64,000 nucleotides of DNA. It comes from Lysobacter arseniciresistens ZS79. GTDB lineage: Bacteria > Pseudomonadota > Gammaproteobacteria > Xanthomonadales > Xanthomonadaceae. Shown here one piece after another: positions 24,792-37,564 of the stretch. The first letter of the stretch is position 1. Each line of letters begins with the position of its first letter. The stretch is taken from the NCBI RefSeq assembly GCF_000768335.1, contig NZ_AVPT01000002.1:124001-188000 (forward strand). The letters are read 5' to 3'. A program made the position numbers and the translations under genes. Below the pieces are notes generated by a model. The model was not told the DNA's origin. It did no database searches and saw only the letters and a list, made by a program, of their open reading frames with translations.

Positions 24792-25760
24792 CTACGGGCG
24801 CCGGGCCAGCGCGGCCTCGTCCTTCGCCTTCGGCAGCAGGTCCTGCTTGGTGACCTTGAGGAAGCCCAGGGTCAGCAGCGGCGAGGCGATGAAGATCGAC
24901 GACAGCGTACCGACCACCACGCCGATCAGCTGGGCCTCGGCCATGCCGCGCAGCGAGCCGCCGCCGTAGAGGTACAGCGCCAGCACCGCCAGGAACGCCA
25001 CGAACGAGGTGATCACCGTGCGCGACAGGGTCTGGTTGATCGACGCGTTGATGATGGAGTCGGGGTCGGCCCGCATCGAGCGGAAGTTCTCGCGGATGCG
25101 GTCGAACACGACAATGGTGTCGTTGATCGAGAAGCCCAGCACCGCCAGCACGCCGGCGAGCACGGTCAGGTCGAACTCGTGGCCGGTCAGCGAGAACCAG
25201 CCCAGCACGATCACCACGTCCTGCAGCGAGGTGATGACCGCGGCGATCGCGAACTTCTTCTCGAATCGGAACGAGATGTAGATCAGGAACCCGACAACGA
25301 CGAAGATCACCGCCCAGATGCCGTTGAGCGCGAGGTCGCGGCCGACCTGCGGGCCGACGAAGTCGCTGCGCACCACGGTGCCCGGGTTGTCCGGCGTCGA
25401 TACCGCCTTCGTGATCTGCGCGGCGGCCTGGGCGTTGGCGGCGACGTTGTTCTCGGCGTCCTCGACCCCGTCCAGCTGCATGCGCACCAGCAGGTCGTTG
25501 CCCGAACCGAACGAGATCACCTGGGCGTCGCCGAAGCCGGCGTCGGCCAGTCGGCCGCGTGCCGCCTCGATGTTCACCGGCTGGGCGAAGCGCAGTTCGG
25601 TGACGGTGCCGCCGGTGAAGTCCAGCGCGAAGTTGAAGCCCTGCGTGGCGACCGAGCCGAGCGACACGATCGTCACGAGGATCGCCACCACGAAGGCGAC
25701 CCACTTCATGCGCAGGAAGTTGATCTTCGGTTCGGCCGGGAAGATGGTCAGAAATTTCAT
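24792..25760 (-). CDS. secF: Protein translocase subunit SecF
   Basis: 322 aa, six membrane helices. It forms the SecDF proton-driven motor that pulls preproteins through SecYEG. The signature GFSINDTIVVFDRIRENFR is present in the fourth-helix region, with a periplasmic domain between helices 1 and 2 (about 45-135). Last gene of the queA-tgt-yajC-secD-secF operon, 12 bp behind secD. Confidence 0.96.
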   Translation of the reverse strand: MKFLTIFPAEPKINFLRMKWVAFVVAILVTIVSLGSVATQGFNFALDFTGGTVTELRFAQPVNIEAARGRLADAGFGDAQVISFGSGNDLLVRMQLDGVEDAENNVAANAQAAAQITKAVSTPDNPGTVVRSDFVGPQVGRDLALNGIWAVIFVVVGFLIYISFRFEKKFAIAAVITSLQDVVIVLGWFSLTGHEFDLTVLAGVLAVLGFSINDTIVVFDRIRENFRSMRADPDSIINASINQTLSRTVITSFVAFLAVLALYLYGGGSLRGMAEAQLIGVVVGTLSSIFIASPLLTLGFLKVTKQDLLPKAKDEAALARRP

Positions 25761-25772
25761 GTGCGTTTCCCG

Positions 25773-27638
25773 TCAGATCGCGATGGACTTGAGTTTCTTG
25801 CGCCAGCCGTAGATCAGCGTGGCCATCGCGCGCGAACCGGACACCGCGGTGTACATCGAGGTCACGATGCCGACGATCAGCGACACCGCGAAGCCCTTGA
25901 CCGGCCCGGTGCCGAACGCGAACAGCGCGACGCCTGCCAGGACCGCGGTCATGTTGGCGTCCATGATGGTGCCGGACGCCTTCTCGTATCCGGTGGCGAT
26001 CGCGGTCTTGGGCGGCATGCCGGCGCGCAGTTCCTCGCGGATGCGCTCGTTGATCAGTACGTTCGCATCCACCGACAGCGCGACGGTCAGCGCGATGCCC
26101 GCCAGGCCCGGCAGGGTCAGGGTGGCGCCGAACAGCGACATCACCGCCACCAGCATCAGGATGTTGAGCAGCAGCGCGGCACAGGTAATCAGGCCGAACA
26201 TGCGGTAGTAGACCAGGAAGAACAGCAGCGCGAAACAGAAGGCGAAGATGACCGCGGTCAGGCCGCGCTCGATGTTCTCCTTGCCCAGGCTCGGGCCGAC
26301 GACACGCTCCTCGACGAAGTCCATCGGCGCCGCCAGCGAACCGGAGCGCAGCAGCAGCGCCAGGTCGGCCGCCTCGCGGGCGCTGTCCAGGCCGGTGGTC
26401 TGGAACTCCTTGCTGAAGACGCCGTTGATGGTGGCGACCGAGATCACCTCCTCGCTGACACGGGTGGTCCGGACTTCCTCGCCGTTGACCATCCGCACCT
26501 CGGGGATGCGCTCGATGTAGACCACCGCCATCGGCTTGCCGACGTTCTGGCTGGTGAAGTCGAACATGCGCTGGCCACCGGAGGCATCCAGCCGCACCGA
26601 CACCGACGGCGTGCCGGTCTGCGGGTCCATGCCCGAGGTGGCGCCGATCAGCTGGTCGCCCGAGGCGATCACGCGCTTGTTGAGCAGGATCGGGATCGGC
26701 TTGCCGTCCGGGCCGAGCTCCTTGCGGTAATAGACCTTGGCCTGTGGCGGCACGTTGCCGCTGGCGACCGCGTCGTAGGCGTTGCCCTCGACCACCGCGC
26801 GGTACTCGAGGGTGGCGGTAGCACCGATCAGCCGCTTGGCTTCGGCGGTGTCCTGCACGCCGGCCAGCTCGACCACGATGCGGTCGCTGCCCTGCCGCTG
26901 GATCAGCGGTTCGGCCACGCCGAGGGCGTTGATGCGGTTGCGCAGGGTGCCGAGGTTCTGCTCCAGCGCGGCGGTCGCCATGCGCTGCAGTTCGGCATCG
27001 GGAATCGACAGGGTGATCGTCCGGCCTTCGACCTCGGCGGTCAGCGCCGGCTGGCTGGTGGCGATCTGCTGGCGCGCCTTTTCGACATCGGCGGCGTCGG
27101 CCAGGGTGATGACCACGCGGTTGTCGGGACGGCGGCTGACCGACTCGTAGCGGATGCGGGCGTCGCGCAGCACCACCCGGGCGTCCTCGACGATCGCGGT
27201 CACGTGCTTGTCGAGCGCGGCTTCCTGGTCGACCTGCATCAGGAAGTGCACGCCACCCTGCAGATCGAGGCCGAGCGACATGCCCTTGGCGCCCAGCGCC
27301 GTCAGCCAGTCCGGCACGGTCGAGGCGAGGTTGAGCGCCGACACGTAGTCGCTGCCGAGCACCGGCTCCAGCGCGTCGGAGGCCTCGCTCTGGGCCTCCG
27401 CACTGGGCAGCCGGACCAGCACGTCCTCGTCACCCAGCTCGACCGCCTTGACCGGCACGCCGGCGGCGTCGAGCGCGGTTTCGATACGCTCAACCAGCGC
27501 GGCGTCGACCGGTGCGCCGCGGGCGGCGGTGACCTGGACGGAGGGATCCTTCTGGTACAGGTTGGGCAACGCGTACAGCGTGCTCAGCAGGATGGCCAGC
27601 ACCAGTACGACGTATTTCCAGCGCGCGTAAGTCAGCAT
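25773..27638 (-). CDS. secD: Protein translocase subunit SecD
   Basis: 621 aa with six helices and a large periplasmic P1 domain between helix 1 and helix 2 (about 30-450), beginning after the LPNLYQKDPSVQV segment. GLDLQGGVHFLMQVD and the later VDANVLINERIREELRAG are SecD hallmarks. It works with SecF and YajC at the SecYEG channel. Confidence 0.96.
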   Translation of the reverse strand: MLTYARWKYVVLVLAILLSTLYALPNLYQKDPSVQVTAARGAPVDAALVERIETALDAAGVPVKAVELGDEDVLVRLPSAEAQSEASDALEPVLGSDYVSALNLASTVPDWLTALGAKGMSLGLDLQGGVHFLMQVDQEAALDKHVTAIVEDARVVLRDARIRYESVSRRPDNRVVITLADAADVEKARQQIATSQPALTAEVEGRTITLSIPDAELQRMATAALEQNLGTLRNRINALGVAEPLIQRQGSDRIVVELAGVQDTAEAKRLIGATATLEYRAVVEGNAYDAVASGNVPPQAKVYYRKELGPDGKPIPILLNKRVIASGDQLIGATSGMDPQTGTPSVSVRLDASGGQRMFDFTSQNVGKPMAVVYIERIPEVRMVNGEEVRTTRVSEEVISVATINGVFSKEFQTTGLDSAREAADLALLLRSGSLAAPMDFVEERVVGPSLGKENIERGLTAVIFAFCFALLFFLVYYRMFGLITCAALLLNILMLVAVMSLFGATLTLPGLAGIALTVALSVDANVLINERIREELRAGMPPKTAIATGYEKASGTIMDANMTAVLAGVALFAFGTGPVKGFAVSLIVGIVTSMYTAVSGSRAMATLIYGWRKKLKSIAI

Positions 27639-27694
27639 CGATTGCCCCTGCGGCAGCTCCCCGGCCGCCGTTGGTCAAGTGGTGTGGCGGCGGC

Positions 27695-28030
27695 TCAGGC
27701 CGACTTCAAGGTGCCCTTGGGCAGGACGTTGGCGATCGAGCCCTTCTGCACGCGGATACGCACGTTGGCGGCGACCTCGACGGTGATGAAGTTGTCGCCC
27801 AGGTCGACCACGGTGCCCGCAATGCCGCCGTTGGTCAGCACTTCGTCGCCGCGCGAGAGCTTCTCCAGCATCGCCTTGTGCTCCTTGGCGCGCTTCATCT
27901 GCGGGCGGATCATCAGGAAGTACATCACGCCGATCAGCAGGATCGGGAACAGCAGCGACATGCCGAAGCCGCCCGGCTGGGCCGCGGTCTGGGCGTGGGC
28001 GGGGGCGATCACGAGGTCGAGCAGGTTCAT
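27695..28030 (-). CDS. yajC: Preprotein translocase subunit YajC
   Basis: 111 aa. One N-terminal membrane helix (about 25-43, FPILLIGVMYFLMIRPQMKR) and a cytosolic SH3-like domain (GDEVLTNGGIAGTVVDLGDN). It accompanies SecD/SecF. The start at 28030 gives the usual length; the extended frame is not coding. Confidence 0.95.
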   Translation of the reverse strand: MNLLDLVIAPAHAQTAAQPGGFGMSLLFPILLIGVMYFLMIRPQMKRAKEHKAMLEKLSRGDEVLTNGGIAGTVVDLGDNFITVEVAANVRIRVQKGSIANVLPKGTLKSA

Positions 28031-28134
28031 GTCGGTATCCGTGAAGGACTGAAAATAGCCGGGGATTATGCCACGGCGGCGGCGCTGGCCTTGCCGGGAC
28101 GGGCGTTGGCGGGAGCGGTGGGCCCCGCCGGCCG

Positions 28135-30369
<2,235 letters not shown>

Positions 30370-30399
30370 TTATGCCCCACCGGCCGCGCATGGTAGAAT
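30370..30399 (+). promoter_or_regulatory. Possible promoter of the class III aminotransferase gene
   Basis: TAGAAT at 30394-30399 is a good -10. TTATGC 18 bp upstream is a poor -35. A transcript would start near 30406 with a roughly 135-nt leader. This is the divergent region with queA (30297-30539); nothing else is recognised in it. Confidence 0.4.
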
Positions 30400-30539
30400 C
30401 GCGCAACCATTTGTTTTTTAACGGAAAACGCTGGACCACGGGATTCATCCAAACGGGTAATGGGCGCCGCCTGGCGCCGCAACAGACCCGACCTGTGCGT
30501 TTCCGGGGCGTTTTCCGCATCACAGGAGAACCGACCCGA

Positions 30540-32060
30540 ATGTCCAGCGCTTCCGATTCCATCGTCGCCCGGCTCGCACCGCTGCGCGCCCACGGCGGCG
30601 AACGCCGCACGGTCGGCCTCGACGACGCCACCCTCGCCCGTTTCGCCGGCAATGCCGACCTGGCGGCGGCGGTCGATGCCGCGGTGGCCGAGTACGGCCG
30701 CATCCGCGACGGCGCGCTGGGCCGCCAGGCGGCCGATCTGCTCGAACTCGACGAGCGCGCGCAGGCCGAGACCATCCAGGCCGGCTACGTCAACTTCTAC
30801 CAGGACGACGCGGTCAACCCGTACGTCGCCCTCGCCGCCCGCGGGCCGTGGGTCGTCACCCTCAAGGGCGCGGTGCTGCACGACTCCGGCGGCTACGGCA
30901 TGCTCGGTTTCGGGCATGCGCCGGCCAGCGTGATCGAGGCGATGGCCAAGCCGCAGGCGATGGCCAACATCATGACCCCGAGCGTGTCGCAGCTGCGCTT
31001 CAGCGGCATGCTGCGCGAGGCGATCGGGCTTGGCCGCGAGTGCCCGTACAGCCACTTCCTGTGCCTCAACTCGGGCTCCGAGTCGGTCACCCTCGCCGCC
31101 CGTATCGCCGACACCAACGCGCGGACGATGACCGACGAAGGCGGCCGCCACGCGGGCCGCACCATCAAGCGCGTGGTGGTCAAGGGTGGTTTCCACGGCC
31201 GCACCGACCGCCCGGCGCTGTACTCGGATTCCACCCGCAAGACCTACCTGCAGTACCTGGCCAGCTACCGCGGTGAGGACAGCGTCATCGCGATCCAGCC
31301 GTACGACACCGCGGCGCTGGAGCAGGTGTTCGCCGATGCCGAGGCCAACGGCTGGTTCATCGAGGCGATGTTCCTGGAACCCGTCATGGGCGAAGGCGAC
31401 CCGGGCCGCAGCGTGCCGGTCGAGTTCTACAGCGCCGCCCGCCGGCTGACCAAGGACCACGGCTCGCTGCTGCTGGTCGACTCGATCCAGGCCGGCCTGC
31501 GCGCCAACGGCGTGCTGTCGATCGTTGACTACCCCGGCTTCGAGAACGTCGAGGCGCCGGACATGGAGACCTACTCCAAGGCGCTCAACGCCGGCCAGTA
31601 CCCGCTGTCGGTGCTCGCGGTCAGCGAGCACGCCGCCGGGATCTACCGCAAGGGCCTGTACGGCAACACCATGACGACCAACCCGCGCGCGCTCGATACC
31701 GCCTGCGCGGTGCTGTCGATGGTGACGCCCGACGTGCGCGAGAACATCCGCGCCCGAGGCGCCGAGGCGATCGCCAGGCTGGAGAAGCTCAAGGCCGAGC
31801 TCGGCGGGCTGATCACCAAGGTCCAGGGCACCGGCCTGCTGTTCTCCTGCGAGCTCTCGCCGCAGTTCAAGTGCTACGGCGCCAACTCCACCGAGGAGTG
31901 GCTGCGCGAGCACGGGATCGGCGTGATCCACGGCGGCGCCAACTCGCTGCGCTTCACCCCGACCTTCACCATGACCGGCGAGGAACTCGACCTGCTGGTG
32001 TCGATGGTCGGCCGCGCGCTCCGCGAAGGCCCGCGTGCCAGCGAGGCCGCCGCGGCCTGA
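30540..32060 (+). CDS. Class III PLP-dependent aminotransferase
   Basis: 506 aa, fold type I. The cofactor region includes [17 protein letters not shown] (phosphate-binding), the [12 protein letters not shown] stretch, a DSIQAGLR turn equivalent to the usual DEVQTG, and the Schiff-base Lys in [17 protein letters not shown]. It is longer than ornithine or GABA aminotransferases (about 400-450 aa) by an N-terminal extension of about 80 residues. The substrate is not evident. AGGAGA lies 10 nt before the ATG at 30540. The gene is alone and ends at a strong terminator. Confidence 0.88.
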   Translation: MSSASDSIVARLAPLRAHGGERRTVGLDDATLARFAGNADLAAAVDAAVAEYGRIRDGALGRQAADLLELDERAQAETIQAGYVNFYQDDAVNPYVALAARGPWVVTLKGAVLHDSGGYGMLGFGHAPASVIEAMAKPQAMANIMTPSVSQLRFSGMLREAIGLGRECPYSHFLCLNSGSESVTLAARIADTNARTMTDEGGRHAGRTIKRVVVKGGFHGRTDRPALYSDSTRKTYLQYLASYRGEDSVIAIQPYDTAALEQVFADAEANGWFIEAMFLEPVMGEGDPGRSVPVEFYSAARRLTKDHGSLLLVDSIQAGLRANGVLSIVDYPGFENVEAPDMETYSKALNAGQYPLSVLAVSEHAAGIYRKGLYGNTMTTNPRALDTACAVLSMVTPDVRENIRARGAEAIARLEKLKAELGGLITKVQGTGLLFSCELSPQFKCYGANSTEEWLREHGIGVIHGGANSLRFTPTFTMTGEELDLLVSMVGRALREGPRASEAAAA

Positions 32061-32083
32061 GCGGATGCGCCGACGCAGTGACG

Positions 32084-32112
32084 AAAAGGCCGGGCATGCC
32101 CCGGCCTTTTTT
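32084..32112 (+). terminator. Rho-independent terminator after the aminotransferase gene
   Basis: GGCCGGG-CATGC-CCCGGCC followed by TTTTTT. Confidence 0.92.
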
Positions 32113-32154
32113 GTGCGCCGCGGTTCCAGCCTAGGATAGGTCCCGGCAAGACAC

Positions 32155-32202
32155 CCTCTATCGAAGTGATACGAAGAATCGAATGGAGCATTTCGATAGA
32201 GG
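32155..32202. promoter_or_regulatory. Palindromic operator candidate upstream of catalase
   Basis: CCTCTATCGAAGTG (32155-32168) and CATTTCGATAGAGG (32189-32202) are inverted repeats with one mismatch, separated by 20 bp. CTAT/ATAG cores recall OxyR half-sites, but the OxyR 7-bp spacing does not fit. It ends 51 bp before the catalase ATG, so it could be an operator for an oxidative-stress regulator or a hairpin in the leader. Confidence 0.5.
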
Positions 32203-32252
32203 AAGGCAATGTAGGTAGCACCCAGGCAGCCATCGCGACCAAGGAGCCCCAC

Positions 32253-33749
32253 ATGAGCAAGAACGACGCCCGCCACCCCGGTTCCACCACCGGCACCGGC
32301 GCCCCCGCCCCGAGCGACCGCAACTCGCTGACGATCGGCCCGAACGGCCCGATCCTGCTGCACGACGTGCACTTCCTCGAGCAGATGGCGCACTTCAACC
32401 GCGAGAAGGTCCCCGAGCGCCAGCCGCACGCCAAGGGCGCCGGCGCGTTCGGCGTGTTCGAGACCACCGAAGACGTGTCGAAGTACACGAAGGCCGCGCT
32501 GTTCCGGAAGGGCGCGAAGACCGACATGCTGGCGCGCTTCTCCACCGTCGCCGGCGAACAGGGCAGCCCCGACACCTGGCGCGACGTGCGCGGCTTCTCG
32601 CTGAAGTTCTACACCGACGAGGGCAACTACGACCTGGTCGGCAACAACACCCCCGTGTTCTTCGTGCGCGACCCGATGAAGTTCCCGCACTTCATCCGCA
32701 GCCAGAAGCGCCTGCCCGACTCCGGCCTGCGCGACAACCACATGCAGTGGGACTTCTGGACCAGCAACCCGGAGACCGCGCACCAGGTCACCTACGTGAT
32801 GGGCATCCGCGGGCTGCCGCGGACCTGGCGGCACATGAACGGCTACGGCTCGCACACCTACATGTGGGTGAATGCCGAGGGCGAGAAGTTCTGGGTCAAG
32901 TACCACTTCCACACCGAGCAGGGCATGCAGTACTTCAGCAACGCCGAGGCCGCCGAGATGGCGGGCCGCGACGCCGACTTCCACCGCGCCGACCTGTTCA
33001 ACGCGATCGCCCGCGGCGAGCACCCGAAGTGGAAGCTCTCGGTGCAGGTGATGCCCTATGCCGACGCCGCCGACTACCGCTTCAATCCGTTCGACCTGAC
33101 CAAGGTCTGGCCGCATGCCGACTACCCGCTGATCCCGGTCGGCACGATGACGCTCAACCGCAACCCGGAGAACTTCTTCGCCCAGATCGAGCAAGCGGCG
33201 TTCTCGCCGGGCAACACGGTGCCGGGGATTGGCTTGTCACCCGACAAGATGCTGCTGGGCCGCGCGTTCGCCTATGCCGACGCACAGCGCAACCGGATCG
33301 GCACCAACTTCCACCAGTTGCCGGTCAACCAGCCGAAGGTGCCGGTCAACAGCTACATGTTCGACGGCCAGATGGCCTACCACCACAGCGGCCACGCGCC
33401 CGTGCACGCGCCCAACAGCGGTGGCCGGCCGTGGGCGGACCAGACCGGCGCGGTCGACGATGGCTGGGAGGCCGACGGCGAGATGGTGCGCAGCGCCTAC
33501 ACCCTGCACGCCGAGGATGACGACTTCGGCCAGCCCGGCACGCTCGTGCGCGAGGTGCTGGGCGACGCCGAGCGCGACGCGCTGGTCGACCAGGTCGCCG
33601 GCAGCCTGCTCGGCGGCGTGCGCAGCCCGGTGCTGGAGCGCGCGTTCGAGTACTGGAAGAACATCGACCCCGGCGTCGGCCAGCGGATCGAGGACAAGGT
33701 CCGCGCGGGCGCCGCGCCGGAACCGGCCGAAGGCATGGGCGAAGGTTGA
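32253..33749 (+). CDS. Monofunctional haem catalase (small-subunit clade)
   Basis: Converts hydrogen peroxide to water and oxygen. 498 aa, small-subunit clade length, no large C-terminal flavodoxin-like domain. Catalytic His in [15 protein letters not shown], distal Asn in [13 protein letters not shown], proximal haem Tyr in [21 protein letters not shown]-binding residues follow in the RSAYTLH region. No signal peptide, so cytoplasmic. AAGGAG lies 6 nt before the ATG at 32253; the 29-codon upstream extension crosses the palindrome and is unlikely to be translated. Confidence 0.94.
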   Translation: MSKNDARHPGSTTGTGAPAPSDRNSLTIGPNGPILLHDVHFLEQMAHFNREKVPERQPHAKGAGAFGVFETTEDVSKYTKAALFRKGAKTDMLARFSTVAGEQGSPDTWRDVRGFSLKFYTDEGNYDLVGNNTPVFFVRDPMKFPHFIRSQKRLPDSGLRDNHMQWDFWTSNPETAHQVTYVMGIRGLPRTWRHMNGYGSHTYMWVNAEGEKFWVKYHFHTEQGMQYFSNAEAAEMAGRDADFHRADLFNAIARGEHPKWKLSVQVMPYADAADYRFNPFDLTKVWPHADYPLIPVGTMTLNRNPENFFAQIEQAAFSPGNTVPGIGLSPDKMLLGRAFAYADAQRNRIGTNFHQLPVNQPKVPVNSYMFDGQMAYHHSGHAPVHAPNSGGRPWADQTGAVDDGWEADGEMVRSAYTLHAEDDDFGQPGTLVREVLGDAERDALVDQVAGSLLGGVRSPVLERAFEYWKNIDPGVGQRIEDKVRAGAAPEPAEGMGEG

Positions 33750-33779
33750 AGCCTGCCGCGTGTGCGGCGACGCTGCGTG

Positions 33780-34520
33780 TCAGCGTCGCCGCCGCGACAG
33801 CCAGGCCAGGCCGGCCACCAGCAGGACCGCACCGCCGATCCACCAGGGCCAGTGGGAGGCCCGCGGCGCGGCGGTACCGGTCACGGCGACGGCGGCACTC
33901 GCCTGCGGCACAGCCGGGGTGGCGGGGTTGCGGTTAGCGCGCGGCGCCAGCTGCCATGTGCCGTCGATCAGGCGGACACGCCCGGCCAGCGACGGCAGCA
34001 CCAGTTCGCGCCACGTCACGCGCAGGTCGCCGATCTGCGGGTCGAGGGGGTTCTCGGAGCTCGTCAGGCCGTCGCCGTCGGGCTGGAACGTCGCCGACAG
34101 GTTGCCCGGCAGCCGCGAGAAGTTCGGACGGAAATCCTCCCAGCGACCGAGGACCTTGAGTACGGTGACGTCGATCGGCCATCCGTCGAGGGTGGCGTCC
34201 TGCGCCCACACGCGCAGGCTGTCGAGCGGGATCGACGGCGGGTTTTCATGCCCCGGGGCGAAGCCCGACGAATCGACCAGCGCCGCCTTCCAGGCGCGCT
34301 CGTAGCGGCCGTCGCCGGTGCGCAGCCACTGGAACATCTCGACCCGGCGGTCGAGCCCGAAGCGGTGGGTGCCCACGCCGAACTCGCGGTCGACCAGCTC
34401 CCCGCCGGACGCCAGCGAGCCTTCCGGCGCGGCATCGAGCGGCACCTGCGCGGACACGGTGCCGGCGGCGAGCCACGTCGCCGCCAGCCACGCGCAGGCA
34501 AGCACCACGAGCCGCTTCAT
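33780..34520 (-). CDS. TMEM43-like membrane protein
   Basis: 246 aa. Signal peptide (about 1-26, ending VSAQ), an extracytoplasmic body, and one C-terminal helix ([18 protein letters not shown]) with a basic end. [11 protein letters not shown] and [20 protein letters not shown] match the TMEM43/DUF1625 family, which normally has about 400 aa and several C-terminal helices, so this is a short version. The function of bacterial members is unknown. Its ATG overlaps the stop of the MBL-fold gene by 4 nt. Confidence 0.65.
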   Translation of the reverse strand: MKRLVVLACAWLAATWLAAGTVSAQVPLDAAPEGSLASGGELVDREFGVGTHRFGLDRRVEMFQWLRTGDGRYERAWKAALVDSSGFAPGHENPPSIPLDSLRVWAQDATLDGWPIDVTVLKVLGRWEDFRPNFSRLPGNLSATFQPDGDGLTSSENPLDPQIGDLRVTWRELVLPSLAGRVRLIDGTWQLAPRANRNPATPAVPQASAAVAVTGTAAPRASHWPWWIGGAVLLVAGLAWLSRRRR

Positions 34521-35407
34521 GCAGCCAGCGCCCTCGCCCGCAGTTCGGCCACCTCGTGCTCGGTGGCGTAGCGGCCGCGCTCGTCGCGGGTCACGCTGGC
34601 GAGCGCGCAACCCGGGTCGTGGGTGAAGAACAGATGGACGTTGCGCGCGAGCTTGTCGGCCAGGAACGCCTGCTTCTCGTCGATCAGCAGTTCGGCGTTG
34701 CGGTCGTAGCCCATCGTGATCGGCACGTGCACCCACGGCCGCCCGGGGATCAGGTCGGCGCAGAACACCACGCCGCCGTGGGCTTCGCCGTCGACGCGCT
34801 CGGGCCCGACGATCTCGGCCAGCATCAGGCCCGGCGTGTGTCCGTCGCTGTAGTGGAAGCGCACGGCGTCGCCGAGTGTCTTCGAATATTCACCGTCGAC
34901 CAGTTCCAGCCGCCCGGTCGTCTCGATCAGCGCCGGCAGTTCCGGGATGAAGCTGGCGCGGTCGCGCGGGTGCGGCGCCAGCGCGCGCTGCCAGTGTTCG
35001 CGGCCGATCACGTAATGCGCGTTGGGGAACACCAGCCGCAGCGGCTCGCCCTCGGCATGCGGCGCCAGCAGGCCGCCGGCGTGGTCGAAGTGCAGGTGCG
35101 ACAGCACCACCACGTCGATGTCGGCGGGCTGGAAACCGGCCCCGGCCAGCGACTCGAGCAGCACGTGGCGGTCCTCGACCACGCCGTAGCGTTCACGCAG
35201 CTTCGGTTCGAAGAACGCGCCGATGCCGGTCTCGAACAGTACGGTCTTCCCCGCCAGCGGCGCCGCCAGCAGCGCGCGGCAGGCCAGCTCGATGCGGTTG
35301 GCGTCGTCCGGCGGCGACCACTTGCTCCACATCGCCCGCGGCGCGTTGCCGAACATCGCGCCGCCGTCGAGCTTCTGGCTGTTGCCCATCAGCGACCAGA
35401 GTTTCAT
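34517..35407 (-). CDS. MBL-fold metallo-hydrolase
   Basis: 296-aa cytosolic metallo-beta-lactamase-fold enzyme. Zinc ligands in HLHFDHAGG, then [19 protein letters not shown] and HLFFTHDPG in order. The overall pattern resembles lactonase/quorum-quencher-like or glyoxalase-like hydrolases, but the substrate is not clear. The start [20 protein letters not shown] at 35407 is preceded by GGGAG. It is co-transcribed and overlapping with the TMEM43-like gene. Confidence 0.88.
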   Translation of the reverse strand: MKLWSLMGNSQKLDGGAMFGNAPRAMWSKWSPPDDANRIELACRALLAAPLAGKTVLFETGIGAFFEPKLRERYGVVEDRHVLLESLAGAGFQPADIDVVVLSHLHFDHAGGLLAPHAEGEPLRLVFPNAHYVIGREHWQRALAPHPRDRASFIPELPALIETTGRLELVDGEYSKTLGDAVRFHYSDGHTPGLMLAEIVGPERVDGEAHGGVVFCADLIPGRPWVHVPITMGYDRNAELLIDEKQAFLADKLARNVHLFFTHDPGCALASVTRDERGRYATEHEVAELRARALAA

Positions 35408-35603
35408 GCCGGCTCCCGTCCATTCGCAGCCCCGCTGCACCAACGCCATGATCGGCGATCGGGCGATGGAGGGGAACCTCACGCCGTTCCGCGGGGCGGG
35501 GCACAGTGTCCCGCGCCACCGGCGTGCAACCCCAAGGGTTCTCGCCGCATCCTTTCCAGTGAGGGCCGGAACCACGGCCGGCCGTTCCCCCAAGGAGGAC
35601 ACG

Positions 35604-36746
35604 ATGCGCAAACCACTGCTGCCGGCGCTGGTCGCCGCCGCCCTGCTGGCAATCCCGTACGTCGCCGCGGCGCAGCAATGCCCGGGCGACGAGCATTTCC
35701 GCAAGGCCCGCGGGGTCGTCGAGGACCTGCAGCGGATCGTCACCCCCGACGGCATCCAGGACACCTACAAGACGGAGATCGGCGGCATCGACCAGTGGGT
35801 CAACGTGCGCGGCGAGCACCGCGACAACCCGATGATCCTGTTCGTCCACGGTGGCCCCGCCTCGCCGACGATGCCGAGCACCTGGCAGTTCCAGCGGCCA
35901 ATCGAGGAGTACTTCACCGTCGCCCATTACGACCAGCGCGGCGCCGGCAAGACCTACCTGGAGACCGACCCGGAGTCGATCGCCGACACCATCCGCATCG
36001 ACACCTACGTCGACGATGCGATCGAGCTCGCCGAGCACCTGCGCGAGCGCTACGGCAAGGACAAGCTGGTCCTGGTCGGCCACAGCTGGGGCACCGTGGT
36101 CGGCATGAAGGCCGCGCTCGAGCGCCCCGACCTGTTCCACGCCTACGTCGGCATCGGCCAGGTCATCAACACCGCGACCAACGAACGGCTCAGCGTCGAA
36201 TACGGCCTGCAGCAGGCCCGCAGGGACGGCAACGCCACGGCGATCGCCGAGATCGAGTCGATCTCGCCCTACCCCGGCGACCAGCCGATCACCCGCGAGC
36301 GCATCATCATCGCCCGCAAGTGGCCGCAGCACTACGGCGGCCTCAACGCCTACCGCGACGCCGGGCAGGACTACTACTACAGCGCGTCGCTGCTGTCGCC
36401 GGCATACGACTGCGAGGACCGCGAGGCGTTCTTCGAGGGCAACGTGTTCACCCTCGGCCGCCTGCTCGATGCGTTCCTGCAGGTCGACATGAGCGGCGTG
36501 GATGAATTCCCGATCCCGGTGGTGATGTTCCTGGGCCGGCACGACTACACCACCCCGTCGGCGCCCACCGCCGAGTGGCTGGAGCAGGTCGATGCGCCGT
36601 ACAAGCGCGCGGTGTGGTTCGAGAACTCCGCGCACATGATGCCGTGGGAGGAGCCCGGCAAGACGCTGGTGAGCCTGCTGCGGTACGTGCGACCGCTGGC
36701 GGTTCCGGCCGACGCGGATACCGCGCCACCGGCGACTGCGCGGTAG
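35604..36746 (+). CDS. Secreted alpha/beta-hydrolase (prolyl-aminopeptidase-like)
   Basis: 380 aa. Signal peptide to about residue 23 (VAAAQ). The oxyanion stretch is [12 protein letters not shown], with nucleophile Ser161 (GHSWGTVVG), acid Asp314 (GRHDYTTP) and His344 ([11 protein letters not shown]). HGGP and the cap organisation resemble proline iminopeptidases, though a signal peptide is unusual for that group. AAGGAGG lies 5 nt before the ATG at 35604. The divergent gap with the MBL gene (35408-35603) shows no clear promoter. Confidence 0.88.
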   Translation: MRKPLLPALVAAALLAIPYVAAAQQCPGDEHFRKARGVVEDLQRIVTPDGIQDTYKTEIGGIDQWVNVRGEHRDNPMILFVHGGPASPTMPSTWQFQRPIEEYFTVAHYDQRGAGKTYLETDPESIADTIRIDTYVDDAIELAEHLRERYGKDKLVLVGHSWGTVVGMKAALERPDLFHAYVGIGQVINTATNERLSVEYGLQQARRDGNATAIAEIESISPYPGDQPITRERIIIARKWPQHYGGLNAYRDAGQDYYYSASLLSPAYDCEDREAFFEGNVFTLGRLLDAFLQVDMSGVDEFPIPVVMFLGRHDYTTPSAPTAEWLEQVDAPYKRAVWFENSAHMMPWEEPGKTLVSLLRYVRPLAVPADADTAPPATAR

Positions 36747-36837
36747 CGGCAACGGGTCGCCGCCGCGGCCGTCGTGATGCGCGCCAAGCGGTGGGGCGCA
36801 TACTGCGTCCGCCAACCGCGGTAGTGAGGAGACCGCC

Positions 36838-37542
36838 GTGCGGATACTTGCAGCGACCACCCTCGCCCTTGCCGTGCTGTTCATGATGCTTCCAGCGAGG
36901 GCGCAGTCGGTACCCGAACACACCCGGCTGGTGAACTGCCCGGCCGTTATGGAACTTTATCTGCCCGGGGACTACTACTTCTGCATCGGCGGCCACCGGC
37001 TGGCGGATGGCTACGCCAGAGCGGCGATCGACTATTTCGAGCGCGCCGCCGGGTGGGGCCACAAGCGTGCCCAGTACGTACTCGGCTTGATGCATTTCCA
37101 AGGTGATGGCACGCCGTCAAACCGTCCGTTGGGGCTGGCGTGGATGACATTGGCCGCCGAACGCCACGACCGCGACATGGACGCCGCGCTGGCGTATGCA
37201 CGACGACACTCGAGCAAGGTCGAACGCCAGCGGGCCGAGCATATGCTGGCGGAAATGTGGCCGGCCTACGCCGATGAGTTTACTGTCAGGCGCGCCGCGA
37301 CCCGTTACGAACGCGAAACCCGCGACCTGCGGCGCGCAACGGCGCGGGACCCCTTCTCGAGGGTCTATATCGCGGGCCTCGGGCAGGGCTCCGCCAGCAG
37401 CATGCTTATGCGCATGGATCAGCGTGCGGACCGATTCTTCGATGGGGCGCGCAGCGGCGATGTGAGACTGGGCCCGCTGGAGGTGGTCGATGAGCCTCGC
37501 GCGCTAGACCACGGGGATGACATGAAAGAAGACGGACCCTGA
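36838..37542 (+). CDS. Sel1-repeat-like secreted protein
   Basis: 234 aa from a GTG with GAGGAG just upstream. Signal peptide to about residue 23 (ARAQS). RAAIDYFERAAGWGHKRAQYVLGLMHFQGDG is a Sel1/TPR-like helix pair and a second weaker one follows (GLAWMTLAAERHDRDMDAALAYA). The C-terminal third has no recognised domain. Codons ending in A/T are commoner here than in neighbours (for example CCGGCCGTTATGGAACTTTA), a mild hint of different ancestry. The function is unknown; Sel1 proteins usually mediate protein contacts. Confidence 0.75.
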   Translation: MRILAATTLALAVLFMMLPARAQSVPEHTRLVNCPAVMELYLPGDYYFCIGGHRLADGYARAAIDYFERAAGWGHKRAQYVLGLMHFQGDGTPSNRPLGLAWMTLAAERHDRDMDAALAYARRHSSKVERQRAEHMLAEMWPAYADEFTVRRAATRYERETRDLRRATARDPFSRVYIAGLGQGSASSMLMRMDQRADRFFDGARSGDVRLGPLEVVDEPRALDHGDDMKEDGP

Positions 37543-37564
37543 CATCACCTCTGCCGATTTGTGA

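Noticed and set aside
25179-28052. 957-codon plus-strand open frame
   Set aside because: Antisense to secD/secF/yajC, His/Asp/Gln-rich with no recognisable domain.
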